Shown here: positions 50,299-59,915 of the stretch, piece by piece
How positions within the stretch are numbered: position 1 is the first letter of the stretch
Layout: each line of letters begins with the position of its first letter
NCBI GenBank assembly: GCA_020622165.1
Contig: JACNMN010000009.1
Coordinates: forward strand, 62,001-126,000
From: Boseongicola sp. H5
Lineage (GTDB): Bacteria > Pseudomonadota > Alphaproteobacteria > Rhodobacterales > Rhodobacteraceae
Direction of reading: 5' to 3'
DNA: 64,000 bases
Notes under the pieces: generated by a model
The model's database searches: none
Told to the model about the DNA's origin: nothing
What the model saw: the letters and a program-made list of their open reading frames with translations, nothing else
Program-made: the position numbers and the translations under genes

Positions 50299-50817
50299 TC
50301 AAGTCAAGGCCGGGAGAGTGTCGCGACGCCAGAGCGTGACGGTTCCGGGCCCGGTCCCGCGCAGGCTTGCCAGAAGATGGGAGGTGGAAAGCCCGTCGAG
50401 GCGCGTGAACGCATCGTAAAGCACATCCGCACCATGGGCATCGGTGGGGATCACCAGAACCTGCTCCGCCTCGGCCATGACCCAGAAGGATTTGCCATCC
50501 GCGCCCCGGCGCAGCGACAGGGCCGTCAGATCGTCCAGCGAAACCGCACCCCCGTAGTAAGGGCCCATATAGGTGACTTTCCCCTCGATCAGGCCGACTA
50601 CGCCCGGACCGTCCCCGGAACCGGCGAACCGTGCCCGGCGCAGCGCGACGGCGCCCAGAGGCACGGCAAGCGCCACCAGAATCCAGCCGAATCCCGGTAC
50701 GATCCGCCCCTGATCGAGCGCGATCCAGAGACCGAGTGCCGCCACCGCGACCGCGGCCAGCACCTCGCGCCAGCGATAAAGCATGCGGCGGATCTCGGGG
50801 CGAAGAAACCCGCCCAT
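50299..50817 (-). CDS. uncharacterised two-helix membrane protein
   Basis: A 172-residue protein starting at ATG 50817, which shares its A with the stop of the gene before it. Two hydrophobic helices at about 18-35 and 42-60 are followed by a soluble beta-rich domain containing VGLIEGKVTYMGPYYGGAVSLDDLTALSL, which recalls a PH-like fold. Family unknown. It is coupled to the following uncharacterised gene's product and probably works with it. Confidence 0.72.
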   Translation of the reverse strand: MGGFLRPEIRRMLYRWREVLAAVAVAALGLWIALDQGRIVPGFGWILVALAVPLGAVALRRARFAGSGDGPGVVGLIEGKVTYMGPYYGGAVSLDDLTALSLRRGADGKSFWVMAEAEQVLVIPTDAHGADVLYDAFTRLDGLSTSHLLASLRGTGPGTVTLWRRDTLPALT

Positions 50818-51605
50818 CACCGGTTGACCCCGGCATAGGGCGCGGGGCGCGCCACGAATTTCAGGCCCTTGAAATCGTGTATCTGCGCAAGCTCTTCCAA
50901 GCCGTCTTTCCCCGGCTTCGCAAACCACAGCGCGCCGTCACGCGCCAGTTGCAGGCCGCCGCCCCACGGCTCGGCCCATTCCCAGTCCGGTTGCGGCATC
51001 TCCACCCCGTCGCTTCGCATCAGGACATAGCGGTTGCTGATCAGCGCCCGGTTTTTCTGCCCGATCTCGAAGCGCAGGATAACCTGCCACCCATCCGCAA
51101 CGGGTTTGACCAGTTCGGCCTGACATGCGTCGCCCTTGGCATGCGTCCAACCCCGCGCGCCCATCATCGCAAGGTAAAGCCCGCCCATATGGATGCCATC
51201 GGTGGCGTGGGGATAGGCATCGACCTTCGCCGCGCGCAACCCGTCCGGCGGGTCCGACAGCGGCTCGGCCCCGTTCAGCCATATCCGCCCTTCGGGCGTG
51301 AACGCGCCGCCCCCGTGCCAGGCATCGCCTTGCATCCGGACGCTGAGCGCGGTCAGCCAGGGGGCCCGCGAAATCGCGGTCCACCAGCGCGCGCCGGTGC
51401 CCGCAAAGACGATCATATGCCGCGCATCCGGCGACAGATCGCTCCGGTATTCATGGATCCGGCCGTGCAGCCACTGGCCAAGCGCCACCGCGCCACTGTC
51501 CCTGTCCCATAACAGGCTGGCGACCTGATCGGTCGGCCCGCGTCTGAGGACAAGGGCCTTGTGGCAGCCGATCGCGGGTATGACATGCAGGCGCGGCGCG
51601 GTCAT
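50817..51605 (-). CDS. uncharacterised protein
   Basis: A 262-residue soluble protein with no signal peptide. It has many tryptophan-containing strands (GARWWTAISRAPWLTAL, GRIWLNGAEPL, DWEWAEPWGGGLQLA), which could form a beta-propeller or similar repeat fold, since WxxG-like elements recur about every 40 residues. I do not recognise the family. Its stop overlaps the start of the two-helix membrane protein gene, indicating translational coupling. Confidence 0.7.
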   Translation of the reverse strand: MTAPRLHVIPAIGCHKALVLRRGPTDQVASLLWDRDSGAVALGQWLHGRIHEYRSDLSPDARHMIVFAGTGARWWTAISRAPWLTALSVRMQGDAWHGGGAFTPEGRIWLNGAEPLSDPPDGLRAAKVDAYPHATDGIHMGGLYLAMMGARGWTHAKGDACQAELVKPVADGWQVILRFEIGQKNRALISNRYVLMRSDGVEMPQPDWEWAEPWGGGLQLARDGALWFAKPGKDGLEELAQIHDFKGLKFVARPAPYAGVNR

Positions 51606-51659
51606 GCCGGATCACCGGCGCATGCGCCGCATCGCCAGCGCGGCTTCGGACCGGGATCA

Positions 51660-52496
51660 TCAGACATGGGCCGGCTCCTTCAGCAAGCTGATCGTGAAGG
51701 TCCCGATGTGGTGGAATCCGATCGTGATATAGGCCCGTGCCGCGGCCTCGCTCGCGGCGAAGAGTGTTGCCCGATCCGCCCGGCCCGCATCGCGCAGTTG
51801 GGCCAGATGCAGGGCTACGGCCCGCCGGGCATGCCCACGCCGCCGCAGGGCGGGCGGCGTATACACTCCGCCGACCTGCACAACCGACATCGCCGATGCG
51901 TTGATCCCGGTCAGCGCCAGTGGATCTTTTCCGTCGGTCAGAATCATGTGCGATCCCTCTTCGATCCAGCCCGAAACAGTGGAGGCCGCATTGACCCTCG
52001 CGGTTTCCGCGCTCTGCCCGAGGGTCTCCATCTGATATGCCGCGCGCCAGTCCAGCAGAACCGGAAGATGCGCCGCCGTGGCCGGGATCAGCCGTCCGGG
52101 ACCGTCCGGGATCACAAGACGCTCAAGATCAAGCGCGTATTGCGGTTCGTCCGCGCTGATCGACATCTTGTGGCGCGATAAACCAAGCGCTTCGCTGAGC
52201 GGGCGAACCTGATCGGCAGCTCCCACAATCCCGGTCACGCGCGCACCGCTCAGGGTATCGCGGGCGGCCTGCCAGGGTTCGGTCGGGCATTGCGGCAGAA
52301 CCATACCGCTACCGGTCAGACCAAGCACGTCGGTAATCCGCCCCGCCCGTCTGATCACCCAGAACCGCGTGGCATGCGGGTGCCCGCCGCCCATCCCGTA
52401 TCTCGTCAGGTTGGACAGCGGGAACATGGAGCTCAGGATATGCCGGCTCAGAAAATCGGTGATGGCGTCCCGGTCCGTGGGGTGGGCAGGCGTCAT
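51660..52496 (-). CDS. GNAT-family N-acetyltransferase
   Basis: A 278-residue acetyltransferase-like protein. The C-terminal half carries the acetyl-CoA loop in PALRRRGHARRAVALHLAQL (R/QxxGxG/A-like, RRRGHA) and a final strand GFHHIGTFTISLL. The N-terminal half looks like a degenerate second GNAT domain. Starts at ATG 52496, sharing ATGA with the rsmE stop. Substrate unknown. Confidence 0.82.
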   Translation of the reverse strand: MTPAHPTDRDAITDFLSRHILSSMFPLSNLTRYGMGGGHPHATRFWVIRRAGRITDVLGLTGSGMVLPQCPTEPWQAARDTLSGARVTGIVGAADQVRPLSEALGLSRHKMSISADEPQYALDLERLVIPDGPGRLIPATAAHLPVLLDWRAAYQMETLGQSAETARVNAASTVSGWIEEGSHMILTDGKDPLALTGINASAMSVVQVGGVYTPPALRRRGHARRAVALHLAQLRDAGRADRATLFAASEAAARAYITIGFHHIGTFTISLLKEPAHV

Positions 52497-53224
52497 TCCC
52501 AATCCCCCCGCGTGGCCTGAAACAGCGTCAGAGCCGCCACCGCAGCCGTGTCCGCCCGCAGAATGCGGGGCCCAAGGCTGATCGGGGTGACGAATGGCAG
52601 ATCGTGCAGACGGTCACGCTCGGCGGGGCTGAACCCGCCTTCCGGGCCGATCAGGATGGCCCATTTGTCGGATCGCGGTGCTGCTTCAAGCGCGGCCCTG
52701 GCACCGACGAGCGCCTCATCGGCGAAGATCAACCGGCGATCCCCGGGCCAGTCCGACAGCACCCGTTCCAGACGCTGTAAGGCGGCCACAGGGGGCACAT
52801 ATGTCCCGCCGCATTGCTCCGCCGCCTCGACGGCATGGGCTTGCAGCCGGTCCTGACGGATACGCTCGGCATTGGTAAACTCGGTCTGGACCGGGCAGAT
52901 GCGGCCCGCCCCGAGCTCTGCGGCCTTTTCGACGATGAAATCGGTGCGCGCCTTCTTGATCGGGGCGAAAAGCAGCCACAGATCCGGCGGCAGGCGCAGC
53001 GGGGCCGTCTGCTCCACACAGGCAAGCATGCCACCGCGTTTGCCCGCCTCGACGATTTCGGCGCGCCACTCGCCGTGCTCTTCGTTGAACAGCAGGACCG
53101 CACCGCCAACGGCCTGCCGCATCACCCCGAACAGATAATGCGCCTGGTCCCGCGACAGTGGGACCGTTTGCCCTGCAGCCAAAGGGTGCTCTACATAAAG
53201 CCTGATTTTCGCATGCGTCGACAT
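52493..53224 (-). CDS. rsmE: 16S rRNA m3U1498 methyltransferase
   Basis: Methylates U1498 of 16S rRNA. The 243-residue SPOUT protein has an N-terminal PUA-like domain (RLYVEHPLAAGQTVPLSRDQAHYL) and a knotted catalytic domain with ILIGPEGGFSPAERD near 192 and SLGPRILRADTAAVAAL near 216. ATG 53224 is preferred over the much longer open frame. Only 12 bp separate it from the divergent ubiA start. Confidence 0.93.
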   Translation of the reverse strand: MSTHAKIRLYVEHPLAAGQTVPLSRDQAHYLFGVMRQAVGGAVLLFNEEHGEWRAEIVEAGKRGGMLACVEQTAPLRLPPDLWLLFAPIKKARTDFIVEKAAELGAGRICPVQTEFTNAERIRQDRLQAHAVEAAEQCGGTYVPPVAALQRLERVLSDWPGDRRLIFADEALVGARAALEAAPRSDKWAILIGPEGGFSPAERDRLHDLPFVTPISLGPRILRADTAAVAALTLFQATRGDWE

Positions 53225-53236
53225 GGAGCAAAACCT

Positions 53237-54202
53237 ATGGCCGGGACCAGGGAAACGCCAGAGGGGCAAGTGGCCGATGCCGTTCGCGGTAATTGGGTCG
53301 ATACGCTCGCGCCCGCCGCGGCGCGCCCCTATCTCAGGCTCAGCCGGGCGGACAGGCCCATCGGCACATGGTTGCTGCTCCTGCCCTGCTGGTGGGGCGT
53401 GTTGCTGGCAGCCTCGGCAGATCCGGACGGCCTGCGCCTGTTCGATCTGTGGATCATCGTCGGATGTGCGATCGGTGCTTTCCTGATGCGGGGGGCCGGG
53501 TGTACGTGGAACGATATCACCGACCGCGACATCGACGCTGCGGTGGCGCGCACCAAATCGCGCCCGATCCCGTCGGGTCAGGTGAGCGTCAGACAGGCCC
53601 TTGTCTGGCTGGTGATCCAGTCGCTGCTCGCCCTCGGGATTCTGTTGACCTTCAATCTCAACGCCATCCTGCTGGGGCTTCTCTCGCTTCTGCCGGTGGC
53701 AATCTATCCCTTCGCCAAGCGCTTCACCTGGTGGCCGCAGGTCTTTCTGGGCCTCGCCTTCAACTGGGGCGCGCTTCTGGCCTGGACGGCACATTCCGGC
53801 AGCCTGGCATGGCCCGCCGTGGCGCTTTATCTGGCGGGCATCGCCTGGACCCTGTTCTACGACACGATCTATGCCCATCAGGACAGCGAAGACGACGCGC
53901 TGATCGGGGTGAAATCCACCGCGCGCCTGTTCGGGGAGAACAGCAAGGCGTGGCTGCGCGGCTTCATGGTGGCGTCGGTCGTGTTGATGGCCGTTGCGAT
54001 CATTCTGGCGCTGATCCCGGGCGGCAACTTTCTGGCGCTGACACTTGCACTCGCCGGCGCCTGGGCCTTCGGCTGGCACATGGCGTGGCAACTGGGCCGG
54101 CTTCAGATCGACGAGCCCGAGACCTGCATGCGCCTGTTCCGCAGCAACCGGGATGCCGGGCTGCTTGTTGCGCTGTTTTTCGCCTTGTCGGCGTTGCTTT
54201 GA
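53237..54202 (+). CDS. ubiA: 4-hydroxybenzoate octaprenyltransferase
   Basis: Attaches the polyprenyl tail to 4-hydroxybenzoate in ubiquinone synthesis, in the inner membrane. The 321-residue protein has about nine helices and both aspartate-rich motifs: NDITDRDID near 96 and YDTIYAHQDSEDD near 218, which bind the prenyl diphosphate through Mg2+. The ribosome site GGAG lies at 53225-53228, inside the 12-bp gap to rsmE. The promoter must therefore overlap the rsmE gene. Confidence 0.95.
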   Translation: MAGTRETPEGQVADAVRGNWVDTLAPAAARPYLRLSRADRPIGTWLLLLPCWWGVLLAASADPDGLRLFDLWIIVGCAIGAFLMRGAGCTWNDITDRDIDAAVARTKSRPIPSGQVSVRQALVWLVIQSLLALGILLTFNLNAILLGLLSLLPVAIYPFAKRFTWWPQVFLGLAFNWGALLAWTAHSGSLAWPAVALYLAGIAWTLFYDTIYAHQDSEDDALIGVKSTARLFGENSKAWLRGFMVASVVLMAVAIILALIPGGNFLALTLALAGAWAFGWHMAWQLGRLQIDEPETCMRLFRSNRDAGLLVALFFALSALL

Positions 54203-54268
54203 TTGAACGCCCTCCGCCAAGGCGTTAAGGCCAAGGCCACTCCCTTAGGCAAAGTCGGACCTTGAGAC

Positions 54269-56182
54269 ATGAGCAAAACCTCCACCCTCGTCGCTGTCTT
54301 CGCATTCCTGATCGCCGGCCTGCTCTTTGTGGGCGTGGCAGTGATGGCGGCGAACACGATCGAGGACCGCTCGACCGAGGCGGTCACGTTCTCCATGCGT
54401 GAAGAGGGCCTGGATTGGGTGACCGTCACCGCCAACGGTTTGCAGGTGGAGTTGACCGGCACCGCACCCGATGAAGCCGCCCGCTTCCGCGCGCTGAGCC
54501 GGGCGGGCGCCGTTGTGGATGCCGACCGGATCATCGACGCGCTGGACGTGGCCGAACCCGACAGCGTGGCCCCGCCGCGCTTTTCGCTTGAGATGTTGCG
54601 CAACGGCGACGGGATTTCGCTGATCGGCCTGATCCCTGAAGACATCGGCCGGGAGGCCGTGGCCGAGGGCATCGCGGGTATCCGCAACGGGGTCGAGGTC
54701 GCCAATATGGTGGAAACCGCAAGCTACCCCGTGCCGCCGAACTGGCGGGCGGCGATGGATTTCGGCCTGCGCGCACTGAACGAGTTGCCCCGGTCCCAGA
54801 TCTCGGTCTTTGACGGGCGGGTGACGATCACCGCCGTCAGCGAAAGCATCGAGCAACGCGCTCGCTTCGAAGCCGCTCTGAACCGCGCGATGCCGGAGGG
54901 CATAGAAGTGGAGATGGACATCTCGGCCCCCCGCCCGGTCATCACACCCTTCACTTTGCGGTTCGTGCGCAGCCTCGACGGAGCCCGGTTCGAAGCCTGT
55001 TCCGCCGATACCGAAATGGCGCGCACCGTCATTCTGCGTGCCGCGCGCAGCGCCGGGCTGACCGGCCCGGAGGACTGCGAGATCGGCATCGGCGTTCCGT
55101 CGCCTCAATGGGCGCAGGCGGTGGAAACCGGGATGCAGGCGCTCACCGCACTGGGTGCCGGAACCCTGACCTTCTCAGATGCCGATGTGACGCTGATCGC
55201 GGCCGAAGGCACGCCGCAGGGTCTTTTCGATCGCGTCGTCGGAGAGCTGGACGCGGATCTTCCCGCGGTCTTCTCGCTTCACGGTGTCCTGCCCGATCCG
55301 CCGGATGGCGGCGGTAATGACGGCCCGCCCAGCTTTGTCGCGACACGAAGCCCCGAGGGCTATGTCCAGCTGCGCGGGCGTCTGCCGGACGATCAGGTGG
55401 AGCGCGTGGTCTACGCCTATGCCCGCGCCACGCTTGGCGGCGACGATACCTATCTGGCCACCCGGAGGGACGACAATCTGCCCAATGGCTGGGCCGTCCG
55501 GGTTCTGGCTGGGCTTGAGGCTCTGGCGATGCTGAACAACGGCAGCGTGACGGTTGAACCCGGGCTGGTCACGGTTCGGGGCAATACCGGCAGCCAGAAC
55601 GCGGTGTCGGACCTGTCCCGGCTGTTGTCGGAGAAACTGGGCGAGGCCCAGAATTTCGAGATCGACGTGACCTATCAGGAACTGCTGGACCCGACCGCCA
55701 ATATCCCGACAGCGGAGGAATGCGTGGAGCGGATTCGCACGCTGCTTTCCGAACGCAAGATCACCTTCGATCCGGGGTCGGTCGAGATCAACGAGGAATC
55801 CGGTGCGATTCTGGATCGCGTGGCCGAGATCCTGCCCGATTGCCGCCATGCGCGGATGGAGATCGGTGGGCACACCGACAGCCAGGGCCGCGAAACCATG
55901 AACCTCAACCTGTCCCAGGCGCGGGCGGATGCGGTGCTGAACGGTCTTCTGGCGCGCGGTGTTCTGATTTCGAACCTGACGGCGCAGGGTTACGGCGAAA
56001 CGCAACCGATCGACACCAACGAGACCGAGGAAGGCCGCGAGCGCAATCGCCGCATCGAATTCCGGTTGCTTGCGGGCGGTGTGCCGTCTAGCCAGAGGTC
56101 AGATACAGAGGAACCCGTCGAAACCGCCCCGGCGGAGGCGGAAGAACCGCCCGCCGAAGAGGACCCGGATGAACAGAACTGA
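54269..56182 (+). CDS. OmpA-domain envelope protein with BON-like repeats
   Basis: A 637-residue envelope protein. An N-terminal hydrophobic segment at about 6-28 serves as signal or anchor. A series of related beta-alpha units of about 70-75 residues follows, with repeated phrases such as GLDWVTVTANGLQVELTGTA and GFDGRVTITAVSES-like strands, resembling BON domains. The C-terminal OmpA domain (about 500-605) has GGHTDSQGRETMNLNLSQARA and GYGETQPIDTNETEEGRERNRRIEF, which bind peptidoglycan. An acidic tail ends the protein. It overlaps the next gene by 14 bases. Confidence 0.86.
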   Translation: MSKTSTLVAVFAFLIAGLLFVGVAVMAANTIEDRSTEAVTFSMREEGLDWVTVTANGLQVELTGTAPDEAARFRALSRAGAVVDADRIIDALDVAEPDSVAPPRFSLEMLRNGDGISLIGLIPEDIGREAVAEGIAGIRNGVEVANMVETASYPVPPNWRAAMDFGLRALNELPRSQISVFDGRVTITAVSESIEQRARFEAALNRAMPEGIEVEMDISAPRPVITPFTLRFVRSLDGARFEACSADTEMARTVILRAARSAGLTGPEDCEIGIGVPSPQWAQAVETGMQALTALGAGTLTFSDADVTLIAAEGTPQGLFDRVVGELDADLPAVFSLHGVLPDPPDGGGNDGPPSFVATRSPEGYVQLRGRLPDDQVERVVYAYARATLGGDDTYLATRRDDNLPNGWAVRVLAGLEALAMLNNGSVTVEPGLVTVRGNTGSQNAVSDLSRLLSEKLGEAQNFEIDVTYQELLDPTANIPTAEECVERIRTLLSERKITFDPGSVEINEESGAILDRVAEILPDCRHARMEIGGHTDSQGRETMNLNLSQARADAVLNGLLARGVLISNLTAQGYGETQPIDTNETEEGRERNRRIEFRLLAGGVPSSQRSDTEEPVETAPAEAEEPPAEEDPDEQN

Positions 56183-56501
56183 GTTTATCGTCGCCATTGC
56201 GATCATCCTGTTTGTGGCCTTTGCCCTTGGCTGGTTCGCAAACTGGCTGGTGCATAGGTTCAGCCGCGTGACCGGCGCGGATCTGAGTGAAATGGACGAG
56301 ATGGCCAGAGCGCTGCACGATGCGGAGGAAACCCGCGATCAGGCGATCATCTATCTTCAGCAGCGGGAGGCCGAGTTGACCAATCAGCTGAGCCAGACCG
56401 AGGCGGAGCTGCGTGCCGCGATGGAAGGATTGCGCGAGGCGCGCCACGAGGCCGAGGAATTGCGCGCCTATGTGGAACGCGTCAATCAGGGACAGGGCTG
56501 A
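56169..56501 (+). CDS. small membrane-anchored coiled-coil protein
   Basis: A 110-residue protein with one transmembrane helix at about 6-24, then a continuous heptad-patterned coiled coil at about 40-105 rich in glutamate, alanine and leucine (EEAE/REAE repeats). It begins inside the end of the OmpA/BON gene, so the two are co-translated. It probably oligomerises and could be a partner of that envelope protein. Family unknown. Confidence 0.75.
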   Translation: MNRTEFIVAIAIILFVAFALGWFANWLVHRFSRVTGADLSEMDEMARALHDAEETRDQAIIYLQQREAELTNQLSQTEAELRAAMEGLREARHEAEELRAYVERVNQGQG

Positions 56502-56530
56502 GAGGCCAGCAAGGCCGAAACAGGAGCCCA

Positions 56531-56971
56531 CTACCAGCGTTTGAGTGCCGCTTCGTCTTCGTCTTTCGCCGCGACCCACTGGCCGCCATCAGCCGTGATT
56601 TCCTGTTTCCAGAAGGGCGCGCGGGATTTCAGGTAATCCATCAGGAACTCGGCCGCCGCGAAGGCATCCGCCCGATGCCGGGACGCGGTGGCGACCATCA
56701 TGATCGGTTCGCCCGGGCGCATCTCGCCATAACGGTGCAGCACGAAGACACCGGCCAGAGACCAGCGCGCCCGCGCCTGATCCGCGATCCCGGCCAGGGC
56801 TTTTTCGGTCATGCCCGGGTAGTGTTCGATCACCATCCGGTCCAGATCACCGCTGGCCACATCCCGGACAAGACCTGAGAAGCTGACCACCGCACCGGCC
56901 CCGGATACCGATCCGGTGAAGCGGGTCAGCTCCGCCCCCATGTCGAATGGTTCGGCCTGAACGCGGATCAT
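56531..56971 (-). CDS. moaE: molybdopterin synthase catalytic subunit
   Basis: Adds the dithiolene sulfurs to precursor Z. The 146-residue protein includes FSGLVRDVASGDLDRMVIEHYPGMTEKAL near 30, HRYGEMRPGEPIMMVATASRHR near 80-105 and the conserved PFWKQEI with the active-site lysine near 120. It lies 5 bp downstream of moaD on the same strand. Confidence 0.95.
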   Translation of the reverse strand: MIRVQAEPFDMGAELTRFTGSVSGAGAVVSFSGLVRDVASGDLDRMVIEHYPGMTEKALAGIADQARARWSLAGVFVLHRYGEMRPGEPIMMVATASRHRADAFAAAEFLMDYLKSRAPFWKQEITADGGQWVAAKDEDEAALKRW

Positions 56972-56976
56972 CGCCC

Positions 56977-57222
56977 CTAGCCTCCGGTCATCGGCGGGAA
57001 AAACGCGACCTCGCGGGCGCCGGTAATGGGCGCGTCCAGTTCCACCAGATCCTGATTCACGGCGGCCCGAATCGCCGTGAGATCGGAGAAGGCGAAGGCA
57101 TAGGCCTCGTCCCGTCGTTTCAACTCGTCGATCAGCTCGGCAACCGTCGTGGCCTCGGTCTCGACCTGTTCATGGCCGGTTCCGATCCGTTCTCTCAGCC
57201 AAGCGAAATAGCGCAGGTCCAT
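56977..57222 (-). CDS. moaD: molybdopterin synthase sulfur-carrier subunit
   Basis: An 81-residue ubiquitin-like protein whose C-terminal Gly-Gly (MTGG) is thiocarboxylated by MoeB and donates sulfur in MoaE. The N-terminus DLRYFAWLRERIG is typical. It sits 4 bp after pgsA and is followed by moaE. Confidence 0.95.
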   Translation of the reverse strand: MDLRYFAWLRERIGTGHEQVETEATTVAELIDELKRRDEAYAFAFSDLTAIRAAVNQDLVELDAPITGAREVAFFPPMTGG

Positions 57223-57226
57223 CCGG

Positions 57227-57889
57227 TCATTCCTCCCGCAGATAGGGCATCGCCTTCAGAAAATAGTCCCCCCCGGTGATCAGTGTAAGGCCAGCGGCCA
57301 GCCATAACAGCGCCAGCCCGCCCCATGAGGTCAGAAGCAAACCGTAATACTTCCAGATCAGCCCGAACTCGTCTTCCACGAGGCCGCCCAGGACATCGCG
57401 GACGATCTCGCCGTCCATGCCATAGGTCTGCATGCCGAAGAAATGCTCGAACAATCCCCAGGCGAACAGCAGCGAGATTGCCACCATCTGCACCGTCGTC
57501 TTCCATTTCGCCAGTTGCGTCACTTTCAGCGTGCCTGCCGTGTCGCCCAGAAACTCCCGCAGGCCGGACACGAAAACCTCGCGGAACAGAATCGCCACGA
57601 CCGGGATCATCAGCCAGCCGCTAACGCCCAGAATACCCAGCAACACCGCCAGCGCGATCACCACCATGGCCTTGTCGGCAATGGGATCGAGCATCGCACC
57701 GAACTTGCTGACCTGGCCCCATTTGCGCGCCAGATATCCGTCGACATAGTCGGTGAGTGACGCGGTGATGAACAGGATCAGTGCCAGCCAGTCCGCGTAA
57801 GGCCGCGCAAAAAGCAGGAAAACAAGGCCCAGGGCCGGCGCCGCGATCAGCCGGAAGACAGTCAGTATATTGGGCAATGTCCAAGTCAT
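57227..57889 (-). CDS. pgsA: CDP-diacylglycerol-glycerol-3-phosphate 3-phosphatidyltransferase
   Basis: Forms phosphatidylglycerol phosphate, the committed step to anionic phospholipids. The 220-residue membrane protein contains the CDP-alcohol motif DYVDGYLARKWGQVSKFGAMLDPIADK at about 46-72. The N-terminus WTLPNILTVFRL is typical of PgsA. It is in one direction with uvrC upstream and moaD-moaE downstream, an order common in the group. Confidence 0.95.
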   Translation of the reverse strand: MTWTLPNILTVFRLIAAPALGLVFLLFARPYADWLALILFITASLTDYVDGYLARKWGQVSKFGAMLDPIADKAMVVIALAVLLGILGVSGWLMIPVVAILFREVFVSGLREFLGDTAGTLKVTQLAKWKTTVQMVAISLLFAWGLFEHFFGMQTYGMDGEIVRDVLGGLVEDEFGLIWKYYGLLLTSWGGLALLWLAAGLTLITGGDYFLKAMPYLREE

Positions 57890-58052
57890 GAAGCTAGGTG
57901 TAAATGCCGCCGCGCCCGAATGCCATCACCTAGTTAACGGCTCGGGCCGTGACGGGCGCGGGCCGGGCATCCGATCTCGGAACCGGCCCTGCACCTCCGG
58001 CGGAAGCATCCCGCGCGGAACCGCGATCGGGCCCTTGTTGCGGATGGCCGCC

Positions 58053-59915
58053 TCAACGCTCGTGAAAGAAGTCATAGATCGTTTCCGCCATCGCATCGGA
58101 GATCCCGTCCACCGCCTTGAGATCGGAGAGACCGGCACGGGCCACCGCCTTGGCGCTGCCGAAATGGCCAAGAAGGGCGCGTTTGCGGGTGCTGCCGACG
58201 CCGGGCACATCGTCCAAGGGCGTGGCCGAGACCGCCTTGGCCCGTTTCTGGCGATGTGCGCCGATGGCAAAGCGGTGCGCCTCGTCGCGAAGACGTTGGA
58301 TGAAATAGAGCACCGGATCATTGTGCCTGAGCGCGAAGGGTCGGGCGCCGATGCGGTGGAACTCCTCTTTCCCTGCATCCCGGTCGATCCCCTTCGCGAC
58401 GCCGATGAAAGGAATGTCATCGACACCCAGATCGCCCATGATCTCGGCTACGGCACTGATCTGCCCGGCCCCACCGTCGATCAGAAGCAGATCGGGCCAC
58501 GCCTCGCTCTCGCGGTCGGGATCCTCTTTCAGCAGGCGCTGGAACCGGCGGGTCAGAACCTCTTTCATCATGCCGAAATCATCGCCGGGGGTGATATCGG
58601 TCCCCTTGATATTGAACTTGCGATACTGCGATTTCATCAACCCGTCAGGCCCCGCGACGATCATTCCTCCGACCGCGTTGCTGCCCTGGATATGGGAGTT
58701 GTCGTAGACCTCGATCCGTTTCGGCGGGGCATCGAGACCTAAGGCCGCGGCCAGCCCGGCAAGAAGCTTCGACTGGGTCGCGGTCTCGGCCATCTTGCGC
58801 GCAAGGCTCTCGCGCGCGTTTCGCGCGGCGCCTGCGACAAGCTCCATCTTCTCGCCCCGTTGCGGCACGAGGATCTCCACCTTGCGGCCGAGTTTCTCGC
58901 TCAACGCGTCGGCCATCAGATCGTCGTTTTCGATACCGTGCGACAGGAGCAATTGCCGCGGCGGATCCTTGGTGCCGTAGAACTGGCCGATGAAAGCCTC
59001 TAGAACTTCGGGCGCCTCGGCCCCTGAGACCCGCGGATAGAAATCGCGATTGCCCCAGTTCTGGTTGGCGCGGATGAAGAAGACCTGCACGCAGGCCTGC
59101 CCGCCTTCCATATGGAGCGCGATGACATCGGCCTCGGTCACGCCCTTGGGGTTGATGCCCTGAGCCGACTGCACGTTGGTCAGGGCGCGGATCCGGTCGC
59201 GAAGCGCCGCGGCACGCTCAAACTCCATCGCCTCGGATGCGGTGGCCATCTCACCGGCCAGCGCCTCCTGTATCTTTGTGCTGTTGCCCGACAGAAACCG
59301 TTCCGCATCCTTGACCGAGGCGGCGTAGTCCTGTTCGGAGATATAGCCGACGCATGGCGCGGAACAGCGCTTGATCTGATAAAGCAAGCAGGGCCGCGTC
59401 CGGCTGTCGAATGTCGCATCCGAACAGTTGCGGAGCAAAAACGCCTTCTGCAACTGGTTCAGCGTCCGGTTGACCGCCCCCGCGCTGGCGAAGGGCCCGA
59501 AATAGCTGCCTTTTTCCTTCTTTGCCCCGCGATGCTTCTTGATCTGGGGAAAGGGATGTTCGGCGGAGACCAGAATGTTGGGGAAGCTTTTGTCATCCCG
59601 AAGCAGCACGTTATAGCGCGGCTTGAGCTGCTTGATCAGGTTCTGTTCAAGAAGCAGCGCTTCGGTTTCCGTGCGCGTGGTCAGAAACATCATCGACGCC
59701 GTCTCGCGGATCATCCTGGCGATCCGCGGATCGTGACCGGCGGGCTTGGCGTAGCTCGAAACCCGCTTCCTGAGCGCGCGCGCCTTTCCCACGTAAAGCA
59801 CGCGGGATTGCGGATCGAGCATCCTGTAGACGCCCGGCGAGTTGTCGAGCGTCTTCAGATAGGACTGGATCACGGTGTGCCCGGTCGGCACGGCTTCTGC
59901 ACGGTTTTCAGGCAT
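58053..59915 (-). CDS. uvrC: excinuclease ABC subunit C
   Basis: The dual-incision nuclease of nucleotide excision repair, 620 residues. The N-terminal GIY-YIG domain begins [20 protein letters not shown] near 28, a UvrB-binding UVR helix pair is at about 205-240, the RNase H-like second nuclease carries [10 protein letters not shown] near 390 and LLIDGGAGQ near 465, and helix-hairpin-helix repeats end the protein ([25 protein letters not shown]). Length and motifs are complete. The 163-bp gap to pgsA holds no gene. Confidence 0.96.
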   Translation of the reverse strand: MPENRAEAVPTGHTVIQSYLKTLDNSPGVYRMLDPQSRVLYVGKARALRKRVSSYAKPAGHDPRIARMIRETASMMFLTTRTETEALLLEQNLIKQLKPRYNVLLRDDKSFPNILVSAEHPFPQIKKHRGAKKEKGSYFGPFASAGAVNRTLNQLQKAFLLRNCSDATFDSRTRPCLLYQIKRCSAPCVGYISEQDYAASVKDAERFLSGNSTKIQEALAGEMATASEAMEFERAAALRDRIRALTNVQSAQGINPKGVTEADVIALHMEGGQACVQVFFIRANQNWGNRDFYPRVSGAEAPEVLEAFIGQFYGTKDPPRQLLLSHGIENDDLMADALSEKLGRKVEILVPQRGEKMELVAGAARNARESLARKMAETATQSKLLAGLAAALGLDAPPKRIEVYDNSHIQGSNAVGGMIVAGPDGLMKSQYRKFNIKGTDITPGDDFGMMKEVLTRRFQRLLKEDPDRESEAWPDLLLIDGGAGQISAVAEIMGDLGVDDIPFIGVAKGIDRDAGKEEFHRIGARPFALRHNDPVLYFIQRLRDEAHRFAIGAHRQKRAKAVSATPLDDVPGVGSTRKRALLGHFGSAKAVARAGLSDLKAVDGISDAMAETIYDFFHER

